From the NCBI GenBank assembly GCA_018667335.1, contig JABIVD010000051.1, forward strand, positions 1-64,000: a DNA stretch of 64,000 bases, in the 5' to 3' direction. Positions within the stretch are counted from its first letter, which is position 1. Every line of letters starts with the position of its first letter. Positions 24,917-33,547 of the stretch are shown piece after piece. The notes below the pieces were generated by a model that searched no databases, was not told where the DNA came from, and saw only the letters and a list, made by a program, of their open reading frames with translations. This stretch comes from Rhodospirillaceae bacterium. GTDB lineage: Bacteria; Pseudomonadota; Alphaproteobacteria; UBA6615. The position numbers and the translations under genes are program-made.

Positions 24917-26077
24917 TCAGCTCGTCCCGCCCTGATACTCGAGGTGCAATCGTGGCCCCAGCCCGCTCAGGACTTCATACGCGATGGTCCCGGCGGCGTC
25001 TGCAAGGTCATCCGCGGTGACGTTCGGACCCAGCAATTCGACAGTCTGCCCCGGGTGGCAAAGTTCTGCCGGAACATCGGTGACGTCGATGGTGATCAGG
25101 TCCATGGAAATCCGTCCCGCGAGCGGGGCGGCCTGCCCATCGATAAAGGCGCACATGCTGCTGCCCTCCTTGGTCGCTGCCGTGTTTCCGGCGGCGCGGG
25201 GATAACCATCGGCATAGCCTGCCGCGAGGGTCGCGATCCGCCGGGTTCCGGTGACCTGATGAGCGGCACCGTATCCAACGGTCATGGGAGTGTCAACGTC
25301 GCGCAGCTGGAGAATTTTCGTATAAATTTCAACCACTTGCTTCATCGGATTGGGCTGCGGGGCGCTCGGCCGAATCCCGTACAGCGAGGCGCCTGGACGG
25401 ACCATATCGAAATGGTATTCGGGGCCCAGAAAGACGCCGGAGGAATTCGCCAGACTGGTGCGCGCGGGACCGATGACGGGCGCCAGGCGTTCGCACACAT
25501 CCACGAAAAGATCCCGTTGTGCCGTGTTCATCGGGTGGTCCGGCGTATCGGCGCATGCGAGATGGCTCAGGATCGTTGAAATTCGTATTCCGTCGAACCG
25601 GGTCGGGTCGGCAATGAGTGTCTCGAGCTCCCTGCGGCCGATCCCCAGCCGGTTCATGCCGGTGTCCACATGCAGCCAGGCGTCTGCTGTGTCCTCGGGG
25701 GCAGTATCGCGCGCGGTGCGCCAGGTCTCGATCTGCGGCAGGCTGTTGAGTGTCGCCGTCAGCCGTCCTTCGTGAAATGCCGGAATATTTCCGGGTTCGG
25801 GCCCGTTCAGCACAACGATCTCTGCGGTGAGATCTGAAGCGCGCAACTGCAATCCCTCGGCCGGCGTGGCCACAAAGAAGGTGGTGCAGCCAGCCCCGGC
25901 CAGTGTCGCTGTGACGGGGCCGACGCCGAGCCCGTAGGCATTGGCCTTCACCGCAGCGCCGACGTCCGCGCCGGGGCAGGTGGCCTGGATCAGGCGAAAA
26001 TTCTCGGCGATGGCGTCCAGGTCCACAATGGCGACCGCGCCGGCATCTGCCGGGATGACAATATCGCGTGCCGCCAA
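24917..26077 (-). CDS. alr: Alanine racemase
   Basis: A 386-residue PLP-dependent racemase supplying D-alanine for peptidoglycan. PLP-binding Lys44 sits in AAVKANAYGLG; the second catalytic base is the Tyr in MTVGYGAAHQV; the RISMDLITIDVT and GYADGYPR segments are typical. The apparent start is TTG at 26077, four bases after the dnaB stop, with TAAGG from the dnaB end serving as a possible ribosome-binding site. Position downstream of dnaB is common in alphaproteobacteria. Confidence 0.93.
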   Translation of the reverse strand: MAARDIVIPADAGAVAIVDLDAIAENFRLIQATCPGADVGAAVKANAYGLGVGPVTATLAGAGCTTFFVATPAEGLQLRASDLTAEIVVLNGPEPGNIPAFHEGRLTATLNSLPQIETWRTARDTAPEDTADAWLHVDTGMNRLGIGRRELETLIADPTRFDGIRISTILSHLACADTPDHPMNTAQRDLFVDVCERLAPVIGPARTSLANSSGVFLGPEYHFDMVRPGASLYGIRPSAPQPNPMKQVVEIYTKILQLRDVDTPMTVGYGAAHQVTGTRRIATLAAGYADGYPRAAGNTAATKEGSSMCAFIDGQAAPLAGRISMDLITIDVTDVPAELCHPGQTVELLGPNVTADDLADAAGTIAYEVLSGLGPRLHLEYQGGTS

Positions 26078-26081
26078 GGCC

Positions 26082-27632
26082 TTAGTACCGGTCCTCGGGC
26101 AGGTAGTCGTCGGGCGACAGGTCGGCGAACTGCGTGAAATCGCCGTTGAACTGCAGCGTCACCGTGCCGATGGGCCCGTGCCTCTGTTTGGCGATGATCA
26201 CTTCCGCCTTGCCCCGGCATTTTTCCATGAGTTCGTCATGCCGATGCTGGCGCTCGAGATAGGTGTCCTGCTTCTCGCTGTCGCGCGGGGTCGGTTGCTC
26301 GCGCTCGCGGTAATATTCCTCGCGATAGATGAAGGTGACCACATCCGCATCCTGCTCGATCGAGCCCGATTCACGCAGGTCCGACAGTTGCGGGCGCTTG
26401 TCCTCGCGCTGCTCGACCGCGCGGGATAACTGGCTCAACGCGATCACAGGAACACTCAGCTCCTTCGCCAGCGCCTTCAGGCCGCGGGTGATCTGGGAGA
26501 CTTCCTGTACCCGGTTGTCTCCCCGGCTGTTGGCCGGCGGATTGATGAGCTGGAGGTAGTCGATGACGATCAGGCTGAGGCCGTGCTGGCGCTTGAGGCG
26601 CCGCGCCCTGGTCCGGATCTGCGACATGGTCAGCGCCGGCGTGTCGTCGATGAACAGCTTCAGGCCATGCAGTGCCTGAGAAACGGCGAAGACCCGGTTG
26701 TACTCTTCCTCGCGCACGTCGCCGCGACGGATCGAGTCCGAGCGCACATGCGCCTGCTCCGAGATGATGCGCGTGGCGAGCTGCTCGGCCGACATTTCGA
26801 GGGAGAAGAACGCGACGCTCTCGGATTCCTCGATTTCAGTCCCGTCGGGCCCATCCTTGCGCTGCTTCGTGGAGGCCGCGTGGTAGGCGATGTTGGTGGC
26901 CAGTGCGGTCTTGCCCATGGAAGGCCGCGCGGCGATGATCACCAGATCGGATTCATGCAAGCCGCCGAGCAGCTTGTCGAGATCGGTAAATCCGGTCGGC
27001 ACGCCGACCAGCTGGCCGTCGCGTTTGTAGGCGGCTGCGGCCATGTCGATGGCGCCGGTGACGGCGCTCTTGAAATCCCGGAAACCGGTCTCGGTCGTGC
27101 CTTCCTCGGCAAGCTGGAAGAGCATTTCCTCGGCCCGCTCGATCTGCTGCGGCGCCGGGGTGTCGAGCTCATACTCATACGCACCGTTGACGACCTGGCC
27201 GCCGATATCGATCAGCTCGCGCCGCAGGAAACAGTCATAGACTTCGCGTCCCAGATCGAGCGCGTTCTGGATTGTGATGACGGCATTCGCGAGCTCGGCG
27301 ATGTAGCTTTGGCCGCCGATGGCCTGCAAATCCGTGTCGTCCTTGAAATAGTTCTTCAGGGTGACGGGGTCGGCGATCTGACCATGCTCGATCAGATGCG
27401 CGCAGGCTGCGTAGACGCTGGCATGGGCCGGGTCGGCGAAATGCTCGGGGAACAGGAACTCCTGCACCCGCTCGAACGAGCGGTTGTTCACGAGAATCGC
27501 GCCGAGAAGCGCCATCTCTGCCTCGAAATTATGGGGCGGGGAGCGGAATCCTATTCCGCCCTCTTCCCCGTGCAGGGGTGTGATGTTGGCAGCTTCGTCG
27601 GCCATCGGATCTGTCATGTCGCTCGTTGTCAT
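26082..27632 (-). CDS. dnaB: Replicative DNA helicase DnaB
   Basis: A 516-residue hexameric 5'-3' helicase of the replication fork. The N-terminal primase-interaction domain is recognisable from HNFEAEMALLGAILVNNRSF. The RecA-like domain has Walker A ARPSMGKTALA (near residue 234), the FFSLEMSAEQL stretch, Walker B ending VIDYLQLI, and the DLRESGSIEQDADVV motif. No intein is present. ATG codons at 27632 and 27617 are both possible. It heads the long minus-strand run toward purF. Confidence 0.96.
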   Translation of the reverse strand: MTTSDMTDPMADEAANITPLHGEEGGIGFRSPPHNFEAEMALLGAILVNNRSFERVQEFLFPEHFADPAHASVYAACAHLIEHGQIADPVTLKNYFKDDTDLQAIGGQSYIAELANAVITIQNALDLGREVYDCFLRRELIDIGGQVVNGAYEYELDTPAPQQIERAEEMLFQLAEEGTTETGFRDFKSAVTGAIDMAAAAYKRDGQLVGVPTGFTDLDKLLGGLHESDLVIIAARPSMGKTALATNIAYHAASTKQRKDGPDGTEIEESESVAFFSLEMSAEQLATRIISEQAHVRSDSIRRGDVREEEYNRVFAVSQALHGLKLFIDDTPALTMSQIRTRARRLKRQHGLSLIVIDYLQLINPPANSRGDNRVQEVSQITRGLKALAKELSVPVIALSQLSRAVEQREDKRPQLSDLRESGSIEQDADVVTFIYREEYYREREQPTPRDSEKQDTYLERQHRHDELMEKCRGKAEVIIAKQRHGPIGTVTLQFNGDFTQFADLSPDDYLPEDRY

Positions 27633-27768
27633 GGCGATGCACAGTAATCTTGAACACCCGATCTGGCGCTTTCAATCGTCCGGTGAGTCGAGTGGAACAT
27701 GAGGATAGCTTGCCGGACTGAGTCTCTTTTTGACCTTTTCGTGACGCTTTTTCGCTTGCGCCTCCCGA

Positions 27769-27790
27769 ACGGGCCGTGCTGGGGGCCCGT
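27769..27790. other. 7-bp-arm stem-loop between dnaB and the quinone reductase gene
   Basis: ACGGGCC (27769-27775) and GGCCCGT (27784-27790) flank an 8-base loop in the 233-base divergent region. T-rich stretches lie just upstream (27724-27755). Its role, if any, is not clear; nothing else recognisable is in this gap. Confidence 0.35.
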
Positions 27791-27865
27791 CTTGGGCGGC
27801 TACCGTCTGGCCAACCAATCCTCACGGACTATATTGGTCCGCATAACACCATTGGGGGAAAGCAA

Positions 27866-28849
27866 ATGCGTGCAGCTTGGTATGCCGAATTTGGCGAGGC
27901 GAAAGATATTTTCCAGACCGGCGAACAGGACGCGCCGAGCGCGGGTGACGGCGAGGTGCTCGTCAGGGTCCACGCGTCGGGCATCAATCCACTGGACGTG
28001 AAGCGCCGGGCAGGGCTGCGCGGGCCCATGATGGGCGACATGATGATTCCCCATTTCGATGGGGCCGGCGTGATCGAGGCGGTCGGCGCGGGCGTCGATG
28101 CGGGCCGGGTCGGGGAACGGGTCTGGCTGTTTGAAGGCCACATGCGCCGCGCGAACGGCACCGCCGCCGAGTACATCGCCCTCGATGCCACCCGTGCGAA
28201 CCTGTTGCCGGAGGGCCAGGGTTTCGCCGCGGGGGCCTGCCTGGGTATTCCCGCGATGACGGCCCATGCGGCCGTGTTCACGGACGGACCCGTGGACGGC
28301 CAGACGATACTGGTGACCGGCGCTGCCGGGGCCGTGGGCAACTATGCCGTGCAAATGGCGCGGAACGGCGGCGCGACTGTGATCGGCACGGTCAGTTCCG
28401 ATGAAAAAGCGGCGCTCGCCCTGGAAGACGGGGCGACCCACACGATCAACTACAAGACCGAGGACGTCGCCGCGCGGGTCAGGGAGCTGACCGACGGCAA
28501 GGGTGTCGATCGGGTGGTTGAGGTCGAACTCGGCGGAAACATCGAGACGACGGTCAAAATCCTCAAGACCGGGGCCACGATTGCGTCCTACGCTTCGATG
28601 GCCGAGCCGGTGGTGCCCTATCCATTCTATAAGCTGCTGGCGAAGGCGCCGACCCTGCACATCATCGGCTGTTTCACCATGGCCGAGGACTTCAAAATGC
28701 AGAGCGTGGCGGATATTTCCCGCTGGATGGCGGAGGGCAAGTTGGCCAGCCGCGTCGCTGAGGAATTTCCGCTTGAGGAGATCGCGGCAGCGCACGAGAA
28801 GGTCGAAGAGGGGCGCCAGGTCGGCGGCGTGGTCGTGACGATCGACTAG
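27866..28849 (+). CDS. Zinc-independent alcohol dehydrogenase / NADPH:quinone reductase family
   Basis: A 327-residue medium-chain reductase of the zeta-crystallin/quinone oxidoreductase group. The GroES-like N-terminal domain contains VRVHASGINPLDVKRR; the Rossmann motif is LVTGAAGAVGNYAVQMAR; no structural-zinc Cys cluster is present. The substrate is unknown; such enzymes reduce quinones or enones with NADPH. ATG 27866 is chosen because the conserved domain begins there and GGGGGAAA lies upstream. It is the only plus-strand gene between rplI and dnaB and interrupts their usual adjacency. Confidence 0.87.
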   Translation: MRAAWYAEFGEAKDIFQTGEQDAPSAGDGEVLVRVHASGINPLDVKRRAGLRGPMMGDMMIPHFDGAGVIEAVGAGVDAGRVGERVWLFEGHMRRANGTAAEYIALDATRANLLPEGQGFAAGACLGIPAMTAHAAVFTDGPVDGQTILVTGAAGAVGNYAVQMARNGGATVIGTVSSDEKAALALEDGATHTINYKTEDVAARVRELTDGKGVDRVVEVELGGNIETTVKILKTGATIASYASMAEPVVPYPFYKLLAKAPTLHIIGCFTMAEDFKMQSVADISRWMAEGKLASRVAEEFPLEEIAAAHEKVEEGRQVGGVVVTID

Positions 28850-28855
28850 CGAAGA

Positions 28856-29311
28856 TCAACCGGCGTTCTTCACGGCCTGGATCGCCGTTTCCAGGGCCTG
28901 CAGGAAGTTCGAGCGGTCCTGCTTCGCAAAGGCCCGCGGCCCGCGGGTGGTCTCGCCGGCCGACCTCAGATCCGTCATCAGGTCGCGGGTGGCCAGCGCC
29001 ATGCCGATCGAGGCCTTGTCGAGCGCCTTGCCGTTTGGGCGGAGCGCGCGGGCGTCCTTCTTGATGCATCTGTCGGCGAGGGGAATGTCCTGGGTCACCA
29101 CGATATCGCCCGGACCGATGTGTTCGGCGATCCAGTCGTCGGCCACGTCGGCGCCATCGGCCACGACGGTCTGGGTGACGAGCGGGTGCCCGTGGAACCC
29201 GAACATGCCGCTGTTCGAGACGAGATGGACGCGCAGCTGGTGCCGTTCGGCGACACGCACGATCTCGTCCTTTACCGGGCAGGCGTCGGCATCGACATAG
29301 ATTTCAGGCAT
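28856..29311 (-). CDS. YaiI/YqxD family protein (UPF0178, DUF188)
   Basis: A 151-residue protein recognised from IYVDADACPVKDEIVRVAER at the N-terminus, the ADDWIAEHIGPGDIVVTQD segment and LADRCIKKDARALRPNGKA. The fold is related to NYN/PIN-like nucleases, with conserved acidic residues (DADAC, TQD) that could bind metal, but the biological role is not established. It converges with the quinone reductase gene and lies 22 bases upstream of the cfa stop region on the same strand. Confidence 0.88.
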   Translation of the reverse strand: MPEIYVDADACPVKDEIVRVAERHQLRVHLVSNSGMFGFHGHPLVTQTVVADGADVADDWIAEHIGPGDIVVTQDIPLADRCIKKDARALRPNGKALDKASIGMALATRDLMTDLRSAGETTRGPRAFAKQDRSNFLQALETAIQAVKNAG

Positions 29312-29333
29312 GAGAGGGATAACGCGCCGGGGT

Positions 29334-30569
29334 CTATTCCGCGGCTTTCGTCTCCGCCTGGTCGACCATCGCCCGGTCCCAGTCTGAGATGTAGTCCCGG
29401 GTCAGGGGCACCGCGTCCTGGCGCTTGGCGATCTGGATCTGGAAGACCATCTGGTTCATCCGCCGGAAGGCGATCTCACAGCCGATCAGATAGAACTCCC
29501 ACATCCGGCAGAATCGCTCGTCATAGAGCGCCACCGCCTTGTCCCGCTGATCCATGAAACGGTCGTACCAATGGTGCAGCGTGTCGGCATAATGCAGGCG
29601 CAGAATCTCGATGTCGGTCACCCAGAGTCCGGCCTTCTCGATGGCGGCGAGGGTCTCCGAAAGGGCCGGCGTATAGCCACCCGGGAAGATGTATTTGCGT
29701 AGCCACGGGTTGGTGTTTCCCGGCGGTTCCATACGCCCGATCGAATGGAGCAGGAACACGCCGTCGTCGGACAGGAGTTGCTTGGCCTTCTTGAAATACT
29801 CCCCGAAATGGACTGCACCGACATGCTCGAACATGCCGACCGAGACAATCCGGTCATATGTTTCCGGTTCGTCGCGATAGTCCTGGAGCTTGAAGCGGAC
29901 CTGATCGGCAAGGCCGGTGTCAGCGGCACGCTGCTGGCTCACCTTGTGTTGTTCTTTTGACAGGGTCACGCCTGTGACGTCGGCACCCGTGGCCTTGGCC
30001 AGATACAGCGCCATGCCACCCCAGCCCGACCCGATGTCCAGAACCTTCATGCCCGGTTGGTCGAGCAGGAGTTTGGCTGCGATGTGACGTTTTTTGTCGT
30101 CCTGGGCGCGCTCGAGGTCGTCATGCGTCCCGTCGAAATAGGCGCAGGAATATTGCCGGTCCTGGTCCAGGAACAGGTCGTACAAATCGTCCGACAGGTC
30201 GTAGTGATGGGCGACATTCTGCTGCGCCTTGCCGATCGGATTGTATTGCTGGATACGGCGGAAAACGCGGCTGAGGGTCCCGGTAATGTCCGAGGCCCAA
30301 TGGTTTTCGAACGTCTCGATGTTGCGGCCGATGAGATCGATCAGATCGTAGAGGTTACCCTCCTCGATCGTCAGATTTCCGTCCATGTAGGCTTCGCCGA
30401 CCGCGATGCGCGGGTTCATCAGCATCCGGCGTTCGGTTGCACGATTTTGCAGGCGAACGGTGACCCGGGGAGGCGCACCGTTTCCGAAACGGTGCGTCTT
30501 ACCCCCTGCATCTATCAGGCGAAAATCGCCCTCACCGATGATCCCGTCGAGAAAACGCGCCAGAAGCAT
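29334..30569 (-). CDS. cfa: Cyclopropane-fatty-acyl-phospholipid synthase
   Basis: A 411-residue SAM-dependent enzyme that methylenates unsaturated acyl chains of membrane phospholipids. The Cfa signature QYSCAYFDGTHDDLERAQ, SAM motif I VLDIGSGWGGMALYLAK, the SVGMFEHVG stretch and the C-terminal WEFYLIGCEIAFRRM segment are all present. The N-terminal lipid-binding domain is complete. It sits between rplI and yaiI, breaking the common rplI-dnaB order. The upstream 84-base gap includes GTTTTGCC/GGCAAAAC arms about 50 bases apart. Confidence 0.92.
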   Translation of the reverse strand: MLLARFLDGIIGEGDFRLIDAGGKTHRFGNGAPPRVTVRLQNRATERRMLMNPRIAVGEAYMDGNLTIEEGNLYDLIDLIGRNIETFENHWASDITGTLSRVFRRIQQYNPIGKAQQNVAHHYDLSDDLYDLFLDQDRQYSCAYFDGTHDDLERAQDDKKRHIAAKLLLDQPGMKVLDIGSGWGGMALYLAKATGADVTGVTLSKEQHKVSQQRAADTGLADQVRFKLQDYRDEPETYDRIVSVGMFEHVGAVHFGEYFKKAKQLLSDDGVFLLHSIGRMEPPGNTNPWLRKYIFPGGYTPALSETLAAIEKAGLWVTDIEILRLHYADTLHHWYDRFMDQRDKAVALYDERFCRMWEFYLIGCEIAFRRMNQMVFQIQIAKRQDAVPLTRDYISDWDRAMVDQAETKAAE

Positions 30570-30653
30570 CGCATCCCCCGTTTTGCCAAAATAATTACGA
30601 CGCTTCTAAAGCTTAGCAAAAGCTGCATCGTCGGGCAAAACACGGATTTGAGT

Positions 30654-31400
30654 TCAGGTTGTGAGTTCTTCTGCGTCGCCCTCTGCACCGGAATCTGCAT
30701 CGGATTCTGCATCGGATTCTGCGGCGTCTTCATCGCCAGAGGACTCTTCCGTTTCTGCAGCTTCTCCGGCCTCACCGGCGACGCGCTCGGCAACGTCGTC
30801 TTCGACCATGCCTTCGATCGCCTCGGCTTCGGCGGTCTTGTCGTCGGCCACGGCCAACGCTTCGTCTGCCAGGGCCACGGCAAATTCAGCTTCCTCGGCG
30901 TCTTCCGCGATCTGCGTGATCGATCGGCCGTGCTCGCGCTGGGTCGCCGCTTCGTCCTCGGTGCGTGCGATGTTGACGCTCAACTCGACCGAGACCTCGG
31001 GGTGCAGGGAGATGCGGATGGGGTGAAGACCGAGTTCCTTGATCGCCCGGTCGAGCAGCACCTGGCCGCGCCCGATCGTGACACCGGTCTCGGTGACGAT
31101 GTCGGCAATGTCGCGCGCACTGACCGAACCGTATAGCTGGCCATTGTCGCCCGCCTGACGGATCAGCGTAACGTCGAGCTCTTCGATCTTGCTGGCCACC
31201 GTCGAGGCTTCCTCGCGGCGTTTGAGGTTTTCGGCCTCGAGCTGCGTGCGTTGCGATTCGAACTGCACCCGATTGCCATCGGTTGCGCGCAGTGCCTTTT
31301 TCTGCGGCAACAGAAAATTGCGGGCATAGCCGGATTTCACGGTGACGACGTCACCCATCTGTCCGAGTTTTTCGATACGTTCGAGAAGAATTACATCCAT
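30654..31400 (-). CDS. rplI: 50S ribosomal protein L9 with long acidic C-terminal extension
   Basis: Residues 1 to about 150 are a normal L9: MDVILLERIEKLGQMGD, GYARNFLLPQKKALRAT, the central helix and the C-terminal rRNA-binding domain ending ELSVNIARTEDEA. A tail of roughly 95 residues, made mostly of Glu, Asp, Ala and Ser, follows, giving 248 residues against about 150 in E. coli. Acidic tails occur in alphaproteobacterial L9, but this one is long. The tail DNA includes a short tandem repeat near 30695-30722. A strong AGGAGGT lies just before ATG 31400, inside the end of the DUF2232 gene. Confidence 0.95.
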   Translation of the reverse strand: MDVILLERIEKLGQMGDVVTVKSGYARNFLLPQKKALRATDGNRVQFESQRTQLEAENLKRREEASTVASKIEELDVTLIRQAGDNGQLYGSVSARDIADIVTETGVTIGRGQVLLDRAIKELGLHPIRISLHPEVSVELSVNIARTEDEAATQREHGRSITQIAEDAEEAEFAVALADEALAVADDKTAEAEAIEGMVEDDVAERVAGEAGEAAETEESSGDEDAAESDAESDADSGAEGDAEELTT

Positions 31401-31401
31401 G

Positions 31402-32370
31402 TCATACCTCCTGGCCGGATCGCACCAGTCCGGTGCGCCGGCGAAGACCGAGTATTTGGTCCGCCACACCGATCAGCGCGACAGGCACGCTCAACGGCGG
31501 GAAGACGATTATAAAGCCGTAGAAAACGGCAAGGATTACAAAGGTAATTGGCGTGCGCCGTGCGATCGCGTGGAACGTGCCGATGCCCACGAGGAACATC
31601 GGTACGAAAATGGCAATCGCCGCATTCTGGCCGAGATAGGCGTAGTTGCCGTCCCCCCACCAAACAATCAGCAGCGCGACAACGAAAGCGACCGGCACCC
31701 AAAGCGGGGTTCGGAGATCTTCCATGCGTGGCGTCGGCCGCCCCAAAGCACCACGATTGTGGAGCAGGGCGATTGCACCCGCGGTGGAAACCGCGAGCAA
31801 CAACAACCACACCGCCATCAAAGCGCCGGGGAAAATCGGCGCGATGGTGCCGGACAACGATCTGATCCGGAACAAACCGAACTCGGGGAAAATCCCCGTA
31901 AACAGCGGTTCCAGAAACGTCTTGGTCAAAACCACGAGGTCCGTGTCGCCCTTGATCACCATCAGACCGAAGATGATCATGCCGGCAATGGCCGCCGCGA
32001 GCAGCCAGGCCATAACCGTCAGTGGCGGTTGCCACTCGATGTAGCCCAGCGAAGAGGTGCGCGAACGCCTCAAAAAATGCACGGCGAAGACAATCGGTAC
32101 CGCAAACAGCGCGGCGAACAGAATTGTCGGCTCCGGTCCCAGCGCAAGCGCCAGGACGACCCCAGTGATGACCACAAGCCCTGTCAGGCCTGCACCCGCC
32201 GCCGCGATCACACCGATACCCAACCCCGCAGCCATCAATGGGATGCCCGTCAGGGTGAGGGGTGCAGCCGCGCCGATGCCAAACGCGAACGGAACTGCGA
32301 ACAGCAGTGCCGCCAGCGCACCAGCGCTGAGCGTTAAGGCATAGGGTCGGACGGAGTTGATCATTGCCAT
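31402..32370 (-). CDS. DUF2232 family integral membrane protein
   Basis: A 322-residue polytopic protein with about eight to nine hydrophobic helices and very few charged residues between them, encoded between rpsR and rplI as is usual for DUF2232 in alphaproteobacteria. The family is distantly related to YybS-type membrane proteins; its function is unknown. ATG 32370 and ATG 32364 are both possible. The gene ends one base before the rplI start codon and supplies that gene's ribosome-binding site. Confidence 0.85.
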   Translation of the reverse strand: MAMINSVRPYALTLSAGALAALLFAVPFAFGIGAAAPLTLTGIPLMAAGLGIGVIAAAGAGLTGLVVITGVVLALALGPEPTILFAALFAVPIVFAVHFLRRSRTSSLGYIEWQPPLTVMAWLLAAAIAGMIIFGLMVIKGDTDLVVLTKTFLEPLFTGIFPEFGLFRIRSLSGTIAPIFPGALMAVWLLLLAVSTAGAIALLHNRGALGRPTPRMEDLRTPLWVPVAFVVALLIVWWGDGNYAYLGQNAAIAIFVPMFLVGIGTFHAIARRTPITFVILAVFYGFIIVFPPLSVPVALIGVADQILGLRRRTGLVRSGQEV

Positions 32371-32411
32371 GTTCCGAACGGACGCCTGTCTGGCATCCGG
32401 CCTGTCAATCG

Positions 32412-32684
32412 TCAGTCGACGACGTAGGGCAGCAACGCCAGGAACCGAGCGCGCTTGATGGCGCGCGACAGCTCACGCTGCTTTTTGGCTGAGACGGCGG
32501 TAATCCGGCTCGGCACAATCTTGCCACGTTCGGAAATGTACCGGGACAGCAGCTTGGTGTCCTTGTAGTCGATCCGCGGCGAATTCGCGCCGGAGAACGG
32601 GCAGGTCTTGCGACGACGGAAGAAGGGGCGTCGGCCACCGCCGCCGCCACCGCCACCACCACCGGTGCGGGGTTCCATAGACAT
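32412..32684 (-). CDS. rpsR: 30S ribosomal protein S18 with polyglycine N-terminus
   Basis: A 90-residue S18 with the core [51 protein letters not shown] and [12 protein letters not shown], which bind 16S rRNA beside S6. Unusually, residues 8-17 are ten consecutive glycines, encoded by a CCG/CCA-type trinucleotide run (minus-strand GGN) at about 32636-32663. Its ATG shares one base with the rpsF stop (TAATG), so translation is coupled. Confidence 0.95.
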   Translation of the reverse strand: MSMEPRTGGGGGGGGGGRRPFFRRRKTCPFSGANSPRIDYKDTKLLSRYISERGKIVPSRITAVSAKKQRELSRAIKRARFLALLPYVVD

Positions 32685-33268
32685 TATTTTTTCTCCCCTT
32701 CGCTCTCAGCGGCCGGCGCGTCTTCGGCCGGTGCTTCGGTTGCAGGTGCAGCTTCAGCAGGTGCAGCTTCAGCAGGCGCAGCTTCAGCAGGCGCAGCTTC
32801 TGCAGGTGCGGCTTCGGCAGGTGCGGCTTCAGCAGGCGCAGCTTCAGCAGCCGCGGCTTCAGCAGGTGCGGCCGCAGCGGGTGCGGCAGCTTCGACGGCG
32901 GGTTTCTTGTCGCCGTCTTCTTCGTCATCACGGCGCGGACGATCCTTGCGGCCCTGCATCATGACCGACGGCATTTCTTCATGCTCGTCCATCCGCAGGG
33001 TGAGGTAGCGAAGAACATCGTCATGGATGCGCTGTTGGCGCTCCAACTCGAGAATGACGTCCGACGGGGCGTCAAGATTCATCATGACGTAGTGACCCTT
33101 CCGGTTCTTCTTGATCCGGTAAGCGAGATTGCGAAGACCCCAGGATTCAGAGTCCACGACTTTCCCGCCGCCGGTTTCGACGACCCCGGTGAAGGTTTCG
33201 ACCAACTGGTCGACCTGTGCGCCGGAAACATCCTGACGCGCAATAAAGATGTGTTCGTAGAGTGGCAT
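32684..33268 (-). CDS. rpsF: 30S ribosomal protein S6 with Ala-Glu-Pro repeat tail
   Basis: Residues 1 to about 100 are a normal S6: [39 protein letters not shown] and [20 protein letters not shown]. After a charged linker, about 70 residues consist of Ala/Pro/Glu repeats of the form AEAAP, making 194 residues in total against about 130 in E. coli. The start at ATG 33268 matches the S6 N-terminus; the longer open frame upstream runs antisense through fabD. It is the first gene of rpsF-rpsR-DUF2232-rplI, and its stop overlaps the rpsR start by one base. Confidence 0.95.
   Translation of the reverse strand: MPLYEHIFIARQDVSGAQVDQLVETFTGVVETGGGKVVDSESWGLRNLAYRIKKNRKGHYVMMNLDAPSDVILELERQQRIHDDVLRYLTLRMDEHEEMPSVMMQGRKDRPRRDDEEDGDKKPAVEAAAPAAAAPAEAAAAEAAPAEAAPAEAAPAEAAPAEAAPAEAAPAEAAPATEAPAEDAPAAESEGEKK
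32741..32875. repeat. 15-bp coding minisatellite in rpsF
   Basis: About nine imperfect 15-bp units of the form GCAGGTGCAGCTTCA (plus-strand reading) encode the AEAAP repeats of the S6 tail. Units differ mainly at third codon positions (GGC/GGT, TCA/TCG/TCT). Confidence 0.8.
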
Positions 33269-33310
33269 ATTCTGCGACTCCCCTTGGCTGTTTGCTGACC
33301 ACCGACGATC

Positions 33311-33411
33311 GCCCCTTTCGGGCCGCGTCTGCATGGTCATAGCCGAAGCGCAATGGCGGATCCGGCAAGGAGTTGACGCCGGATGTCTCCCGGCGCCGCT
33401 TGAGGCGCGGG
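33311..33411 (-). promoter_or_regulatory. Structured leader upstream of rpsF (possible ribosomal-protein leader)
   Basis: Three potential hairpins lie in the 279-base rpsF/fabD divergent region: GCCC/GGGC at 33311-33323, ATCCGGC/GCCGGAT (perfect, 11-base loop) at 33360-33384, and CCCGGCGCC/GGCGCGGG at 33389-33411. On the minus strand they fall about 40-145 bases before the rpsF start. S6:S18 complexes are known to bind a structured motif in their own mRNA leader in many bacteria, but the required consensus was not verified here. Confidence 0.35.
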
Positions 33412-33547
33412 AATACACCACAAGCGTCATGTCGGCGCAAGGAATACATCCACGCGTCGCCAACCTGTTTGCAGGGTCACTGCCTTGCGGCTCGGCGGTG
33501 GCGGCGATATGAAGGTCGAGCACCCAGGAATAAGGAAAGTTGCAGAT

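Noticed and set aside
27633-27865. tRNA or small gene in the dnaB/quinone-reductase gap
   Set aside because: No cloverleaf, no GTTCRA T-loop and no coding frame with a ribosome-binding site could be seen. The other larger gaps were examined the same way with the same result.
32741-32875. CRISPR-like array
   Set aside because: The 15-bp units are contiguous, lack spacers and encode an in-frame AEAAP tail of S6.
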